Below are positions 11,632 through 23,124 of a stretch of 64,000 nucleotides of DNA, one piece after another. Source of the DNA: Brachynemurus nebulosus (Eukaryota; Arthropoda; Insecta; Neuroptera; Myrmeleontidae); the NCBI GenBank assembly GCA_035578155.1, contig JAPWDM010000048.1, positions 1,614,501-1,678,500 of the forward strand, given 5' to 3'. The position numbers and the translations under genes were made by a program. The notes beneath the pieces were generated by a model. That model did no database searches, was not told the origin of the DNA, and saw only the letters and a program-made list of their open reading frames with translations. The first letter of the stretch is position 1. Every line of letters starts with the position of its first letter.

Positions 11632-11754
11632 TAGTCGAATTTTCTCCGAAAAATTAGACTTATACAGTCTATACGATAAGAGCTGCGAGAGGCGAGAGTA
11701 GGGGCGCTATCCGTTTTCGGACCCGTAGAACACGAATATGTAGAAAAAAAAATG

Positions 11755-11850
<96 letters not shown>

Positions 11851-12927
11851 TCCCGCCACCTTTTAATTTGTGTAGGGCCCCCCTATGGAAGTTAAGAGAT
11901 GAAATTTGGTAAATGGGGCTCATTTTCGAGGCACCTCATACTATCAAAGTGGGGTCAAATTTTGGGCAAATTTTTTTTCTGACCCGACTTTAGAGGGGGT
12001 GGTGGGGGGCGGAAAAGCAATAAAACTTTTCCAAACCGGTTTTAAATAATGTTTCGGTCAATTATCTACAACATATCCAAAATGCAGCTTCCTAGGATGA
12101 TATGGTGGGAGTAGAGGGGGGAAAAACGATTTTCGCTGGATCTAACAGGCCCCCAGCCCCCCAGAATTAACGTAGAGGGTTGAAATTTGGTGTGTTGATA
12201 AAGTTCGTACCTAGGTTGTGCTTTTTGGAGGTTTTAATATTTTACCCCCACCCCCCTCATTTTTAAGCTACAATTTCATGCATTTTCGACGTTTTCGAAG
12301 TTTGTACCACTCGCACAGGTCACCCGAATAAACCTAGAGGGCTGAAATTTTGTATTCGGATTGAGTTAGTATCAAGGGGGTGCCTTTTGGGGGTCTCGAC
12401 TTTTAACCCCTACCCCCACCATTTTTATACCCAAAAGAACATGATTTTTCTTGTTTTTTAACAGTTTCGTTCGGGTCAAAATCTCCCCAAATAAACCTAG
12501 AGGGCTGAAATTTGGTGTACAGGTTAAGCTAATAGCCAGATACTGTTTTTGGGGGGTTTCAACTTTTAACCCTTACCCCCACGATTTTTACGCCAATATT
12601 TCCTTAATTTTTTTGCTTGTTTTCTAACACGTCTAGAGACTCCATAAGGAAACCTAGAGGGCTGAAATTTTGTACGTGTATTCAGTTAGTATCCAGCTAG
12701 TACCTTGTAGGGAGTCCACATCACTTTTCCCCCCACTTCTCCCATTTTTACATCGGAATTGAATGCTATTGTTAAATGTGTTTCAAAAGCATTATGTTTA
12801 TTCTAAATACAAGTAGGCGAATAGTAATTTTAAAAAATTTAAAAAAAAGTGAACTTACTTTTATGACAAATGAAATACATACATACATATTAAGTAATTT
12901 AAAAATGTTATTAAAGTCACTGTTTAT
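11632..12927 (+). mobile_element. HINE copy 3, 5' part
   Basis: Begins TAGTCGAATTTTCTCCGAAA, then the CAGTCTATACGATAAGAG block, (TA)n at 11760-11847, TTTCCCGCCACC and the usual run of phrases to GTCACTGTTTAT at 12927. The element resumes at 14171, so the fold-back copy at 12928-14091 plus 79 duplicated bases is inserted in it. Its 5' end sits in a T-run within the Penelope-like fragment. Confidence 0.7.
11760..11847. repeat. (TA)n microsatellite inside HINE
   Basis: Uninterrupted AT/TA run between AATGTCTGAT and GTTTCCCGCC. Confidence 0.95.
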
Positions 12928-13896
12928 TAGTCGAATTTTCTCCGAAAAATTAGACTTATACAGTCTATACGATAAGAGCTGCGAGAGGCGAGAGTAGGGG
13001 CGCTATCCGTTTTCGGACCCGTAGAACACGAATATGTAGAAAAAAAAATGTCTGATATATATATATATATATCACAAAATTTCAGCCCTCTAGGTTTCCT
13101 TATGGAGTCTCTAGACGTGTTAGAAAACAAGCAAAAAAATTAAGGAAATATTGGCGTAAAAATCGTGGGGGTAAGGGTTAAAAGTTGAAACCTCCAAAAA
13201 ACAATGTCTGGCTATTAGCTTAACCTGTACACCAAATTTCAGCCCTCTAGGTTTATTTGGGGAGATTTTGACCCGAACGAAACTGTTAAAAAACAAGAAA
13301 AATCATGTTCTTTTGGGTATAAAAATGGTGGGGGTAGGGGTTAAAAGTCGAGACCCCCAAAAGGCACCCCCTTGATACTAACTCAATCCGAATACAAAAT
13401 TTCAGCCCTCTAGGTTTATTCGGGTGACCTGTGCGAGTGGTACAAACTTCGAAAACGTCGAAAATGCATGAAATTGTAGCTTAAAAATGAGGGGGGTGGG
13501 GGTAAAATATTAAAACCTCCAAAAAGCACAACCTAGGTACTAACTTTATCAACACACCAAATTTCAACCCTCTACGTTAATTCTGGGGGGCTGGGGGCCT
13601 GTTAGATCCAGCGAAAATCGTTTTTTCCCCCCTCTACTCCCCCCATATCATCCTAGGAAGCTGAATTTTGGATATGTTGTAGATAATTGACCGAAACATT
13701 ATTTAAAACCGGTTTGGAAAAGTTTTATTGCTTTTCCGCCCCCCACCACCCCCTTAAAGGTCGGGTCCGAAAAAAAATTTGCCCAAAATTTGACCCCACT
13801 TTGATAGTATTGTTGTGCATCGGAATAAGCCCCACTTACCAAATTTCATCTCTTAACTTCCATAGGGGGGCCCTACACATATTAAAAGGTTGCGGG

Positions 13897-13967
<71 letters not shown>

Positions 13968-14091
13968 CATCTTTTTTTTCTACGTAATCGTGTTCTACGG
14001 GTCCGAAAACGGATAGCGCCCCTGGTCTCGCCTCTCGCAGCTCTTATCGTATAGACTGTATAAGTCTAATTTTTCGGAGAAAATTCGACTA
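12928..14091. mobile_element. Fold-back HINE with two 5' ends
   Basis: Left end 12928-13054 and right end 13963-14091 are inverted copies of the same HINE 5' terminus (TAGTCGAATTTTCTCCG, GCGAGAGGCGAGAG, CGTTTTCGGACCCGTAGAAC). A short TA run (13054-13072) joins the left terminus to an internal segment in reverse orientation that runs to a second TA tract (13901-13963) and the right terminus. No hairpin 3' end is present. It is flanked by direct repeats 12845-12927 and 14092-14170 of about 80 bp, both ending GTCACTGTTTAT. Confidence 0.7.
13901..13963. repeat. (TA)n microsatellite inside HINE
   Basis: TA run between TTGCGGGAAAA and CAGACATCTTTTTTT. Confidence 0.95.
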
Positions 14092-14170
14092 AAAAGTGAA
14101 CTTACTTTTATGACAAATGAAATACATACATATTAAGTAATTTAAAAATGTTATTAAAGTCACTGTTTAT

Positions 14171-15025
14171 TTATAAATTAGGAATTTTGGATTTTTAGTA
14201 TTTATAAAATAGAAATTTTGGATTTTTTTGGAAAGAAAAAATATCTTTATAAAGGCCTTCCAGTTTACTATTTAAGGTCCTTTTTTAATTTTTAAAACTA
14301 AAACATAAAGGCAATTAGCGGATAAACATGGGGAGGAATGTCCTCGTACGAATTGTGTTGGCTTTTTTTCTGCTACCTGTTTTCGGCACAAAATTGAAAT
14401 TTACTGAGATACAGCCCTTAAATACTTAAAACCTTTTTTTAAAGCCTCGATCAGCCGAACACTCATCACCAGTTTTGAAATCAACAAAATGACAATTCGG
14501 TTGTAGACTTTCAATCACATTTCGCTTGTAGACATTCAATACCGAAGATGAAGGGGAAAATTCGACTACCGTGATGGGGCCCCGCTGCTCACGGCGCTTT
14601 TTATAAATTAGGAATTTTGGATTTTTAGTATTTATAAAATAGAAATTTTGGATTTTTTTGGAAAGCAAAATTTCTTTATAAAGGCCTTCCAGTTTACTAT
14701 TTAAGGTCCTTTTTTAATATTTAAAACTAAAACATAAAGGCAATTAGCGGATAAACATGGGCAGGAATGTCCTCGTACGAATTGTGTTGGTTTTTTTTCT
14801 GCTACCTGTTTTCGGCAAAAATTTGAAATTTACTGAGATACAGCCCTTAAATACTTAAAACCTTTTTTTAAAGCCTCGATCAACCGAACACTCATCACCA
14901 GTTTTGAAACCAACAAAATGACAATTCGGTTGTAGACTTTCAATCACATTTCGCTTGTAGACATTCAATACCGAAGATGAAGGGGAAAATTCGACTACCG
15001 TGATGGGGCCCCGCTGCTCACGGCG
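14171..15025 (+). mobile_element. HINE copy 3, 3' part in two tandem copies
   Basis: Segments 14171-14600 and 14601-15025 repeat at a 430-bp period with few differences. Each runs from TTATAAATTAGGAATTTTGG to the inverted repeat GGGGAAAATTCGACTA and the hairpin CCGTGATGGGG..GCTGCTCACGGCG. Thus one 5' part is followed by two 3' ends. Confidence 0.8.
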
Positions 15026-15029
15026 TTTT

Positions 15030-15625
15030 TTATTTTTATGTTTATTTTCATCATGAAATTGTAAATATTTATTATCCGATAATGATTCATGTATTTTTCA
15101 GTACTTACTTATATGGAAATTTAGCCTTGTGTATATTTGGTTACTCATATTCGATATTTTTTATACCTATTTCTATTAAAGTTCTCTGGTCTGCAAATGT
15201 TAGTGAATATTTTACAAGAAGCAATAATCTTCCGTTTAACAACTGCCTCGATCTTCTTACAAATTCGCTTTTAACCAAATAAATGTGATTTATTTCTTTC
15301 TCAACATTCAAACTATTTCTTTTATTCTTTTTGTATGTTTTATAGGTGTCAACCCCATTTCCCAAATCACAAAATTTATTACAAAGCACCTGAACAGTGA
15401 GCGAAAGAGGTTATTTCTTCTTGTCGAGCATTCATTCACACAAGCACACCAGAGAACTTTAACTTTCGCAGAAATTGGTATAAATATTATCGAATATGAG
15501 TAGCCACATGTACGTATGGCTAAATTAACAATTAAATTAGTAGCTACTGAAAAATACATTAATCATTATCGGAAAGTAAAAATTTACACTTTCATGATGA
15601 AAATCAACATAAAAATAAAAAAAAT
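15030..15625. mobile_element. Element with about 210-bp inverted repeats
   Basis: 15030-15240 and 15395-15625 are imperfect reverse complements (about 80 percent by eye). Both contain TTTTCATCATGAAA, CCGATAATGATT, TGTATTTTTCAGTA, ACTCATATTCGATA and GTTCTCTGGT. No protein is convincing; frames on the two strands simply mirror the arms. It starts where the HINE 3' end stops. Confidence 0.55.
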
Positions 15626-15899
15626 ATAGAACGTATTTGCAATCAATAATAATGCAATATAATCTACCCTATTTTTTTCTTTCCTATATGGATTGGATAC
15701 CACACACATTTCGAAAAGACGCAAAAACACGTGTCCCCTATTTTTTGGTGCGCTTTCTATTTATTATGGCAAAAGTTTGATACATTGAACCATTCAGGCT
15801 GTTCAAGAAAATTTACTCACATTTTCACCCCTCCAGCCCCTCCTATGAACCCGGCCCTGGTTTAACCTATACAGGTGAATAGGTCTTCCAAAGGGTAAC

Positions 15900-16120
15900 A
15901 TTTCGTCAATTTGAAGAGATCCCCTATCTCTTATAGTTTTCGAGATATCTTAAGAAATACGATTTGAACCCCCAAATTTAGGGGCTGAATTCTCCTCGTA
16001 AACGTGGATGATGGCCGATAAAAAAAATACGGGCCCCTTATTTTTGCCTATTCTACACACCAGCGAAGTGTCATCAAAATCGCGAATTTCAATCTGGGTG
16101 CATCTCCTTGTAAGACATGT
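15900..16120 (-). repeat. Dispersed 160-220 bp repeat
   Basis: GATTTGAACCCCC..TTTAGGGGCTG, GTAAACGTGGATGATGGCCG, TTCACTCTGGGTGC-type words recur at 48000-48157. The reverse complement resembles 53700-53900 (ATTTTGATGAAACTT, ACACGTATTTTTTTTATC, ATATCTCGAAAAC). Confidence 0.65.
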
Positions 16121-16238
16121 AATTTTCGTCATAATTGTCATATTGTTTTAGTTTTCATATGTATATGTTCAGAATTTTATCGCGCATCATTTAATGATGT
16201 TTGAAGTTATATTCGATGTATATATAAACCGATGCATG

Positions 16239-16239
<1 letters not shown>

Positions 16240-16324
<85 letters not shown>

Positions 16325-16342
16325 GTATATATATATATATAT

Positions 16343-16394
<52 letters not shown>
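16240..16394. repeat. Compound (TA)n microsatellite
   Basis: TA run with ATGTATAT and ATAGATAT interruptions, ending at the first 139-bp MITE. Confidence 0.95.
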
Positions 16395-16395
<1 letters not shown>

Positions 16396-16398
<3 letters not shown>

Positions 16399-16531
16399 GA
16401 TGTCAAAGAAATTAGTGACCACCTTTTAAGGGGTTACTCATAGCACCCTGTAGACACTAAACCGCAGGAATTTTTTCGGAATTAACAGTCGCGTCAGCCC
16501 TCAAAAGGATAAGAGTTATTTCCCTTATACC

Positions 16532-16534
<3 letters not shown>
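16396..16534 (+). mobile_element. 139-bp MITE, copy 1
   Basis: Starts CAGGATGTCAAAGAAATTAG and ends TTATTTCCCTTATACCCTG, imperfect inverted ends of about 20 bp, with TA on both sides (16394-16395 and 16535-16536). The TA flank suggests a Tc1/mariner-type derivative. The inverted twin is at 16636-16774. Confidence 0.7.
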
Positions 16535-16536
<2 letters not shown>

Positions 16537-16602
<66 letters not shown>

Positions 16603-16634
16603 TATACATATGTATGATTGTATACATATTATAT
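16537..16634. repeat. (TA)n spacer between twin MITEs
   Basis: TA run to about 16612, then ATGTATGATTGTATACATATT. Confidence 0.9.
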
Positions 16635-16635
16635 A

Positions 16636-16774
16636 CAGGGTGTAAGGGAAGTAACTCTTATCCTTTTGAGGGGTGACGCGACTGTTAATTCCGAAAAAAA
16701 TTCTGCGGTTTTAGTGTCTACAGGGAGCTATGAGTAACCCCTCAAAAGGTGGTTACTTATTTCTCTGACACCTG
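16636..16774 (-). mobile_element. 139-bp MITE, inverted copy 2
   Basis: Same length as copy 1 and its reverse complement with a few changes: CAGGGTGTAAGGGAAGTAAC at the left, TTATTTCTCTGACACCTG at the right, TA on both sides. Confidence 0.7.
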
Positions 16775-16779
16775 TATAT

Positions 16780-18085
16780 ATAGATAGATTCGCACCAGCT
16801 GTAACTGCCACTATCCATACGTTATATTTCCATCAGTATTACGCGGTTTATGTGTCCTTCTGGTGTCATATCGAATGTTTACTTCAAAGAAAGGTATACT
16901 GTGCATTGACCCCTCTACCTTCCCAAAAAACTTTTTGAAGTTTTTGACTGGTTCAAAAACATCAGACGATATAAAACATTGTTCTAACCCCGACGGGAGA
17001 GGTTAGCTTGCATATTATTAGATTATTTAAGGAGAGGGTAAGGTCAATTCGTACAAAAAAAGGCATGTTTTTGTTATTTTTCTGTGACGACACTGTTAAA
17101 ATCTCTTTATTAAAACCAGTGTTACATTAAAGTATAACATTCGAAGAATATTGTATAAAATTTTCACGAAGAAATGTTAAAAAATACAGTAATGGCAGCA
17201 ATTATTCGAACGTGTCTCGGAAAAAAAAAGAATTGCCGTGCCCCTCTTAAATTGGTGCTGGATTATCAGAAATAAAAAAATTAAAGTTCATTCGTTAGAT
17301 AATAATTTTTCTCAGGTAACGCTGGGAGGGTTTTTCGAAATTACAATTTTTCAGTTTTTTGGAACACTTAGAACGGAAAAACACGATTTTTGCGAAAAAA
17401 TTGGCTACTTTGTTGTTGTAAAATAAAAATTATTACCAAATTTGAAAAAAACTCTCCAGTGTTACCTCGTAAATTATGTACAGAAATAGTGTTCAAAATT
17501 TCAAATGGACCGGTGCTGTAGTTTTGAAGTTATGAGGGGCACCGACTTTGAAAACGTGAGCTGTGGGGAAAACGCTTTAAAGTTTTGAACACTTAAAAAT
17601 TCTTGTATAAAACTGATATAGAATACTTACTGCTAAACTAAATTTTGTACCCTACACTGACAAAATATACAGTACAGGTATAAACACGTTAGTACTTCCA
17701 TTGAAATTTCTATAATATAACTGAGAGAGAGAGACATATAGAGAGCGAAACATCTGCCAGGTAACAACAAAAATGCTTATAACTTCGTCAATTTTGCTCC
17801 AATCAACTTGAAATTTTGAGACAATATTCTAGAGATATTATGCATTCAATTAAAAAAATAAAAAGAAAAATACAAAAAAAAATTATTTTAATACCTTACT
17901 CTGCCCTTAAGTAACTGTCCGAGTCAAGACCGGTTTAGGGTGTAAACCCGGACACAGTAATTTTTTTTTTATTTTTTTTATTTTTACTTATAATGAAACA
18001 AATGGGTCTGGGATATAACAAAAAATATGTACTCTTTCTAATGGTAATACTTTTATTGGTGATATGTACGAAAGAAACATGTATA
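16780..18085. other. AT-rich, weak structures only
   Basis: A modest inverted pair (CAGGTAACGCTGGGAGGGTT near 17313 and AACTCTCCAGTGTTACCTCG near 17450) could be a small relic element. No gene is supported. Confidence 0.4.
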
Positions 18086-18241
18086 AATATAAAATTAACC
18101 GAAAAATTGTAAAAAACTGTCCGGGTTTTGTCGGTTTTACGCAAAGGCGTAGCGAGCATAATAAACATAAAATTAACCGAAAAATTGTAAAAAACTGTCC
18201 GGGTTTTGTCGGTTTTACGCAAAGGCGTAGCGAGCATAACT
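18086..18241. repeat. 78-bp tandem duplication
   Basis: Two near-identical 78-bp units holding ATAAAATTAACCGAAAAATT, GTCCGGGTTTTGTCGG and GCAAAGGCGTAGCGAGCATA. Each unit includes the 8-bp GTTTTACG and the first bases of the adjacent hAT-like element. Confidence 0.85.
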
Positions 18242-18635
18242 GGCGCCCGGTGCGTGACACTTTATTTGCGCCCCCCTTATGTTCTAAAATTTAAAAAATT
18301 TTTAGTAGTGGAACGGTGCATTTAAAATTTCAGAAAAAATTCTTTCTCGTAAATTTATATTTTAAATATTTTCCTAAAGGTTGCCTTAACGACCTCTTTT
18401 TAACTCACCAATGCTTTGTTTGTGTAGGTATCTATATATTTGAAATCATAACCTGGAAGTAATTTCATAATTTCGCTAGACTTGTAACAAAATTCTTATG
18501 ACCAACACAAAAAAATTAAAGTAATAGCGCCCCTTCTACTAGCTTTTTACGCTCCTCTTATTAGCTTTTGGCGCCCCTCTCAAAGTGGCGCCCGGTCATT
18601 ATAGTACCCCTTGCACCCCTCTCGCTACGCCACTG
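18220..18635. mobile_element. hAT-like MITE with 8-bp target duplication
   Basis: Left end CAAAGGCGTAGCGAG and right end CTCGCTACGCCACTG are inverted repeats. They are flanked by identical GTTTTACG at 18212-18219 and 18636-18643. Eight-base duplications and CAGTGGCG-type ends are hallmarks of hAT elements. Length 416 bp with no coding content. Confidence 0.8.
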
Positions 18636-18995
18636 GTTTTACGGTATTAAATTCAAATAATTATCTTTCGTATATAATCCATTTCAGACTATTTCGTCAG
18701 GGCGACGTGTGAAGCCCTCTGAACGATTATTTTTATATATGATTAATTAAGAATGACAATCATTAATAGTCTGTATGATAGAATAATATATAATATAATT
18801 AGATAATATTTTAGCATAAGAAATATGAATAAAAATAAATATATTTAATGAATTTTTGTAAATAATCAGTCAGCCAATATATAATTATTATTCAAAGAGC
18901 CAATTCGTTTTCTTATTAAGAAAGACAAGTTCGATAGCTAATTATTCTTTTGAGTAAAATGGTGGAACTGGTACATAAAAATTGTTACATGTATA

Positions 18996-19250
18996 CAGTG
19001 GTGGATTTACCAGCAGGCTGAGTAGACTGGAGCCTAGGGCGGCGAATTTGGTCAAAAAGGGCGGCAAAATATAGAATTTGTTTTGTTTTTTTTTTTTTTT
19101 TTCTGCTCGTCACTTACGTTTTTTAAGAAGCGCGGCCGATTTTAGGAGCGGCAAATTTGACAAAAAGGGCGGCAAAATTTTTTTTTTAACTTTTCAAGGG
19201 CGGCATTTTTCATTAAGCCTAGAGCGGCACTTAGGGTATATCCGCCACCA
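18996..19250. mobile_element. hAT-like MITE, GGCGGC-rich
   Basis: Opens CAGTGGTGGATTTACC and closes GGTATATCCGCCACCA. Flanking octamers CATGTATA (18988-18995) and CGTGTATA (19251-19258) differ at one base. The inside repeats AAAAAGGGCGGCAAA. A reading frame over it is low-complexity and not believed. Confidence 0.6.
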
Positions 19251-19259
19251 CGTGTATAT

Positions 19260-20249
19260 TTAACCTATAATTAACGCGAAAGTAATTTTGAAATTTTCCA
19301 AATTTTAATTATTTTTCTTCCCCCAATTTTTTCGAATTTTCAGCGGAATACACATAAATAATAAAATTTAAAAAAAATTTATGCTTAATTCACTTAAGTA
19401 GAAATCTTTTAAGAAAGTCGAATGAATAACATAAAAATATAGGCACTTCAAGAAAACGTAAAAATCCACGTTTGTAACTTAATCTGCCTTGAGTTTTTTT
19501 AGCAATAATTCATTTAAATTTTAAATTTATACTTAATTTCAGAAAAAGAAAGTATGTAGGTACCTCGCCTGCCTTCGCATAGCCGGTCTTTCTACATATA
19601 CGTGTATGAACAAAATAAATTTCCCATTTTTATTAAAATCACAATTTATTTTACGAGTAAATCGTTTTCATACCAATTTAATTGCTCATTTTTTTTTTAT
19701 TAAAAAGAAAATACCCTTTTTCCAGTCATATAGAAATTTCTTTTAATATAATCAACGTATACATTCAGTACATTCGTATATGTATTATATGTGAAAAGAC
19801 CGTTGTTTTTCGCGTCAAGAATATTAAAATTTTACTTTTAAATTAGCGAAAACAGTCTAAACGAACAGAAAAATAACATACTTTGTATATCCTCCTCAAA
19901 TCTTGAATAGGACTGAAAAAAATGGATTCCAAAGGATTCTAAAATTCCCCCGTAGGTTTTTGCGAACCCAACAAACCCTTCAAATAAACGATCAGACGGA
20001 TCTTATCCAAATTTTTTTCAAATATTATTGAGATTCCGAAATAAATTAATGTGAATTCAGAAATATTCTCCAGAGCCCTGGGATCTCAAAATATCTCACA
20101 AATCACACGGCTCTAAAAATAGTTAGTATGAATATCTAACTATCTATGATAAGATCTGAAGGTATGAAGGTTAATAGTTATTAGACATTAGAAATAATTA
20201 TTAGACATTAGATATACGAATATAGCGAAGAATTTCAGAGTATCTGATT
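19260..20249. other. AT-rich, nothing recognised
   Basis: No gene, tandem or inverted repeat supported. Confidence 0.4.
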
Positions 20250-20700
20250 TGAAATTAAGGTGAAGTTGGAATGAATCCTCCGGCGCTATCGAATAAATAA
20301 CTCTATACTCTAATTAAACAACTTTACTGATTTTGATAAAATTTTATAAAAGTTAGATATTCTATAAAAATACAAATATGACTTGAAAATATGAATAATA
20401 CTTTAGAGTTGACAAGAGAGCGAAGCGAAATACACAAGGAACTGATTTTGTACAAAATTTCAGTATATCAAATTTAAATGGACGGGTGGTCACATTGTCC
20501 GTCATTTACACCAAATAGGGCGCAAGTTAAAAAGCTGAAGAAATTTGACAATTTTTACTTAAGTAGTGTTGAGATCTCTGTGAAAGATGAAAGTGGCGTT
20601 AAAATGATTTTCCGTGGCCTTGGTGCCTTGAAGGGCCCAAAATAGAAACAATTCTAAAACTGCTGAGCAATTCCATGTATAAACCGATCACCCAAAAATG
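20250..20700 (+). repeat. Dispersed repeat related to Helitron-type copy
   Basis: Matches 27480-27900 in order: CTAATTAAACAACTT, ATAAAATTTTAT, GAGCGAAGCGA, TATCAAATTTAAATGGAC, ACACCAAATAG, GGGCCCAAAATAGAAA. The 3' terminus is not present here. Confidence 0.55.
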
Positions 20701-21009
20701 GCATGTTCTCCAAATTTAATTTCCCTGTGTATATAATAAGTTTAAGTGGTGTTGAGCTATGTACTCGAATACTATTGAATTATCTTCTACTTTGTCGGAG
20801 TTATAATTATCCAAAGTTGCGTTCAAGGTCACAAAATGGGGATTCCCCAAAATATTTTATTAATTTTTTCAGAGTCTAAGAATAATTAAAAAATGATTAC
20901 ATGTGGCATTGAATGTACTTTACATACACTTTCAATCAGACCGATTTCCATTCCAATACATGCACATATATTGAAGTAATTGCAAGTTTTATTTTTTTCT
21001 TTAATCGCT

Positions 21010-21535
21010 TATACTGAAAATACCTTATCTTCGATTTTTGATTTTCTTTTTTTAAATTAAAGTACTCAGTCCCCTCTATAACGTGGTACTCGATTTTCTT
21101 TGTTTTTTTGAGTTTTACGGATTTTACGGGGCTTAGTTTGAAAAATACGTGAAATTTTTAACTAATTATTAAAATAAAGTATTAATTATAATATTATCCC
21201 ACCTTTAATTTTCGAATTTCTTTCTTCAAGTTAAAGTACTTAGTCCTTTCTTTAACGTGGTATTCGATTTTCTTTGTTTTTTTGGGTTTTACGGATTTTA
21301 CGTGGCTCAGTTTTAAAAAAATACGTGAATTTTTTTAACTAAATATTAAAGTAAAGTAATAATTATAATATTACCCCACCTTTGATTTTCGATTTTCTTC
21401 CTTCAAATTAAAGTACTCAGTCCTTTCTATAACGTGGTACTCGATTTTCTTTGTTTTTTTGAGTTTTACGGATTTTACGGGGCTTAGTTTGAAAAATACG
21501 TGAATTTTTTAACTAACTGATAAAATCAAGTATCC
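21010..21535. repeat. About 175-bp tandem repeat, three units
   Basis: ACGTGGTACTCGATTTTC recurs at 21081, 21255 and 21432 (spacings 174 and 177). Each unit also has GAGTTTTACGGATTTTACG and AAAAATACGTGAATTTTT. Confidence 0.85.
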
Positions 21536-21539
21536 ATAG

Positions 21540-23124
21540 TCGAAATAGTATCCATAGTATCAGGTAATCGAAACTATCCATAATTATCGATAGTCAGTCG
21601 TGAAACTATCAATAGTTGTCGAAATTTTCCGACAGTCTAATTTTTGCTGTGCAAATCATATTCTTATAGGAAGTTATTATAGGAAGTAGTTTTATAGGAA
21701 GTTATAGGAACCACTGTACTTTGTAAGTACAAGTTTATAAGGAGCAACCATAAATTATTTGATGATAGGCAGTCTGGACCAATTAGACTAGTGTGGAGGA
21801 CCGGGTCACTATCCGCAAATAAAAAATAAGTGAAATACAATACAAAACACAGATATTTGAGAATATCTACGAAAATACTGACGTCAAGAATATTTTGAGC
21901 ACTGTAAAAAAAAAAAATAGTTTTAAAAAATATTGGAAATCCATTACTATGTCAAGAAGAGACATAATCATAATAACTATGCTTAGGTACAAATACTACT
22001 TAAAAAATAATAATCAAGAAAGATAGTTAATATAAATTTCCGAAATAAAAACTTTTGTCTGACTTGACTCAGATTTTGGCTTGATATCAAATTTGTAATT
22101 CAATTATGTAATTTGCTTGCCTTATTTTGAAGCCTTCGGTAAAATTTCCTTTCTGAGGATTTGTGTCTATTCACTTACAAATATCTTTAATTAGACTAGT
22201 CATAAAAAAAATAATAGATACTTTATCAAAAAATAGCAAAGTAGAGTATCAATACAATTGTCAGTTCAAAAGTTGACACTCGATAACAACTAAAAGGGTC
22301 ATACTGTATAAGTCAAGTCTCCACTATAGATTCTAATAGAAAGTATGTTCTTCAAAAACTATATTTTTTATATTGAAACTTTTTCGATCTTTCTCTTTCA
22401 AAATATTAAAATATTTGCTTGTTATGTTTGGTAATAACTAACATCTTCATACATCTCACACGTAAAATATGGTTTAAAAATCTAAAAAATTACGGTTTAA
22501 TAGTTTTAATTAATATACTAAAAAGTTTAATTTAATTTATGAATAGAAGTAGAATGTTTCAATCTAACAATTATCTACCACTTATAAACTACTCTTTTTT
22601 CAATGTACGAGTAACATAGCTTATGTAAAAAGCGTGTGGCGCTTTTACTGGAATTAAATCTCTTAAAAGAACATGTAAATTTGAAATTCAATATTTCGCA
22701 AACGAAGCTGAGAGAACTAATCACTTCTGCGAAGTTGAAAAAACAAACTACTTCTCAAATGACAATGAAAAGCTACAAAAGAAACTTAAACTCCAATTTA
22801 AAAGATATTTTTAACGGTATCACGAACGTTAAGGTACATGGAACTATTTTACGAATGTTTCGAAATATAATCTATTTTAAAAAAAAAATATTTGAAAAAA
22901 TGTATTTTCATGTCCTATATATTTTATCTGGAAAGCTATAAAAAAAATCTTGCTACATAGAACCCTGATTTGATGCGTCCATCATGCACTTCGTGAATTT
23001 TTTGTTCAATTTAGTGCCTACAGCAATTATCTCATAAAATAATGTGGAATAACTTTGTACAAAAAAAAAAATCAGTTTTTGTTACTAAACCATCTTTGAT
23101 ATTATTATTATTTCAAACACAAAT
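21540..23124. other. AT-rich, nothing recognised
   Basis: A 101-codon frame at 22636 has no recognisable domain. Part of it (TTCAATATTTCGCAAACGA) recurs near 47882, so it is treated as repeat rather than gene. Confidence 0.4.

Noticed and set aside
15026..15300. Continuation of the 11.2-11.6 kb Penelope-like protein beyond the HINE
   Set aside because: The minus-strand reading DENKHKNKK next to the HINE end could fit, but nothing upstream matches the family and the stretch is an inverted-repeat arm.
15141..15559. Overlapping frames at 15.1-15.6 kb
   Set aside because: They mirror one another across the inverted arms of one element.
22636..22941. 101-codon frame
   Set aside because: No domain signature, and part of it recurs near 47882 without the frame.
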